From contig DATJZH010000301.1 in assembly GCA_035499215.1 (NCBI GenBank), positions 1 through 13,746 of the forward strand: a stretch of 13,746 nucleotides of DNA. The letters are read 5' to 3'. The position numbers were made by a program, and so were the translations under genes. Below, piece after piece: positions 12,965 through 13,746 of the stretch (its first letter is position 1; each line of letters starts with the position of its first letter). The stretch comes from DATJZH01 sp035499215. GTDB taxonomy: Bacteria; Actinomycetota; Actinomycetes; Streptosporangiales; Streptosporangiaceae. The notes under the pieces were generated by a model. That model saw only the letters and a program-made list of their open reading frames with translations. It searched no databases and was not told the DNA's origin.

Positions 12965-13746
12965 CTATCCTGCTCGACGAGATCGCTGTGGCCGCGGCGC
13001 GGCTTGCCGAGGCCGGCGTCGAGTCGCCGCGCGCGGATGCCGAGCTGATCGCCGCGCACCTGCACGGCGTGTCTCGCGGCGAGCTGCACCTTGTTCCCGA
13101 CGCGGCCTTCGATCCGCGGTTCTGGGACGAGGTCGCCCGCCGTGAGTCCCGCGAGCCGCTGCAGCACATCACCGGCCTGGCGTATTTCCGCTACCTTGAG
13201 CTCGAAGTTGGGCCCGGCGTGTTCGTGCCGCGGGCGGAGACCGAAGTGATGACCGGCTGGGCGATCGAGGCGCTGGCGCGCATGGACGTCGCCGAGCCCG
13301 TCGTCGCCGACCTCGGCACCGGATCAGGGGCGATCGCGCTGGCCATTGCCCAGGAAGCGCCGCGGGCCACTGTGCACGCGGTAGAGGCAGACCCGCTGGC
13401 CCGGCACTGGGCGCAGCGGAACGTCGGCCGGTGCGCCTGCGCGGCGCCGCACACCGCGGGCCGGGTGCAGCTGCACAGCGGAGATTTTGCGACCGCGCTG
13501 GCCGACCTGGACGGGTCGGTTGACCTGGTCATCAGCAACCCGCCCTACATTCCGCTCGGCGCCGGGCTGCCGCCCGAGGTCGGCGAGTACGATCCGGCCA
13601 CCGCGCTGTGGGGCGGCGCCGACGGGCTGGACGCCATCCGGGTCGTCGAGAACGTGGCCCGGCGGCTGCTGCGGCCCGGCGGCAGGGTGGCCGTCGAGCA
13701 CGGCGCGCCACAGGGCGCGGCAGTTTACTGGGTTTTCGCCGAGGAA
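12961..13746 (+). CDS. prmC: release factor glutamine methyltransferase, 3' end outside window
   Basis: An N5-glutamine methyltransferase acting on the GGQ motif of RF1 and RF2 with S-adenosylmethionine. 262 codons are present and the frame is open at the window edge. The N-terminal substrate-binding domain ends around REPLQHITGLAYFRYLELEVGPGVFVPRAETE. The SAM-binding motif is DLGTGSGAIALA (about 118-129) and the catalytic NPPY is at 193-196 (VISNPPYIP). The ATG overlaps the prfA stop (ATGA), so synthesis of the enzyme and its substrate is coupled. The family is usually 280-300 residues, so only a short C-terminal piece is missing. Confidence 0.95.
   Translation, partial: MTILLDEIAVAAARLAEAGVESPRADAELIAAHLHGVSRGELHLVPDAAFDPRFWDEVARRESREPLQHITGLAYFRYLELEVGPGVFVPRAETEVMTGWAIEALARMDVAEPVVADLGTGSGAIALAIAQEAPRATVHAVEADPLARHWAQRNVGRCACAAPHTAGRVQLHSGDFATALADLDGSVDLVISNPPYIPLGAGLPPEVGEYDPATALWGGADGLDAIRVVENVARRLLRPGGRVAVEHGAPQGAAVYWVFAEE

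Overview
The window is very GC-rich, with strongly GC-ending codons, frequent GTG starts and the core order rho-rpmE-prfA-prmC. This points to a high-GC actinomycete (Streptomyces/Streptosporangiales/Frankia-like). The genus cannot be fixed from the sequence.

Two regions meet at a tRNA gene. Positions 1 to about 6650 are the end of an integrated mobile element, an actinobacterial integrative and conjugative element (ICE). All its genes are on the + strand. They are the C-terminal part of a TraG/VirD4 coupling protein, a DUF4913-like protein, a bifunctional primase/polymerase broken by an internal deletion and frameshift, a chain of small unknown proteins (several with CxxC or helix-turn-helix features), an excisionase and a tyrosine integrase. 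Most are joined by ATGA stop/start overlaps, so they look like one translationally coupled operon. The integrase ends 146 bp from the 3' end of a tRNA-Arg(CCG) gene on the - strand, which is the probable attachment site. The other element end lies left of the window.

Positions 6660-13746 are host chromosome. A leaderless single-domain response regulator is followed by a leaderless NrtL-type ArgS paralogue that lacks the catalytic domain. About 800 bp without a clear gene comes next. It holds a seven-copy 16-bp tandem repeat that begins inside the last codons of nrtL, hairpins, candidate promoters and a possible upstream ORF whose stop overlaps the rho start. Then come rho (with a long low-complexity Gly/Arg/Gln insert), rpmE (bL31), prfA (RF1) and prmC, the RF1/RF2 glutamine methyltransferase, cut by the window edge. 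prfA and prmC overlap by 4 bp and work together: PrmC methylates the GGQ glutamine of the release factor made by its neighbour.

The most interesting signals are the tRNA-Arg/response-regulator/NrtL cluster, which shares TAGCCT -10-like boxes and a perfect 10-bp inverted repeat; the possible rho leader ORF; tandem duplication of terminal codons at two gene ends (nrtL and rpmE); and the coupled cassette of small proteins in the element.
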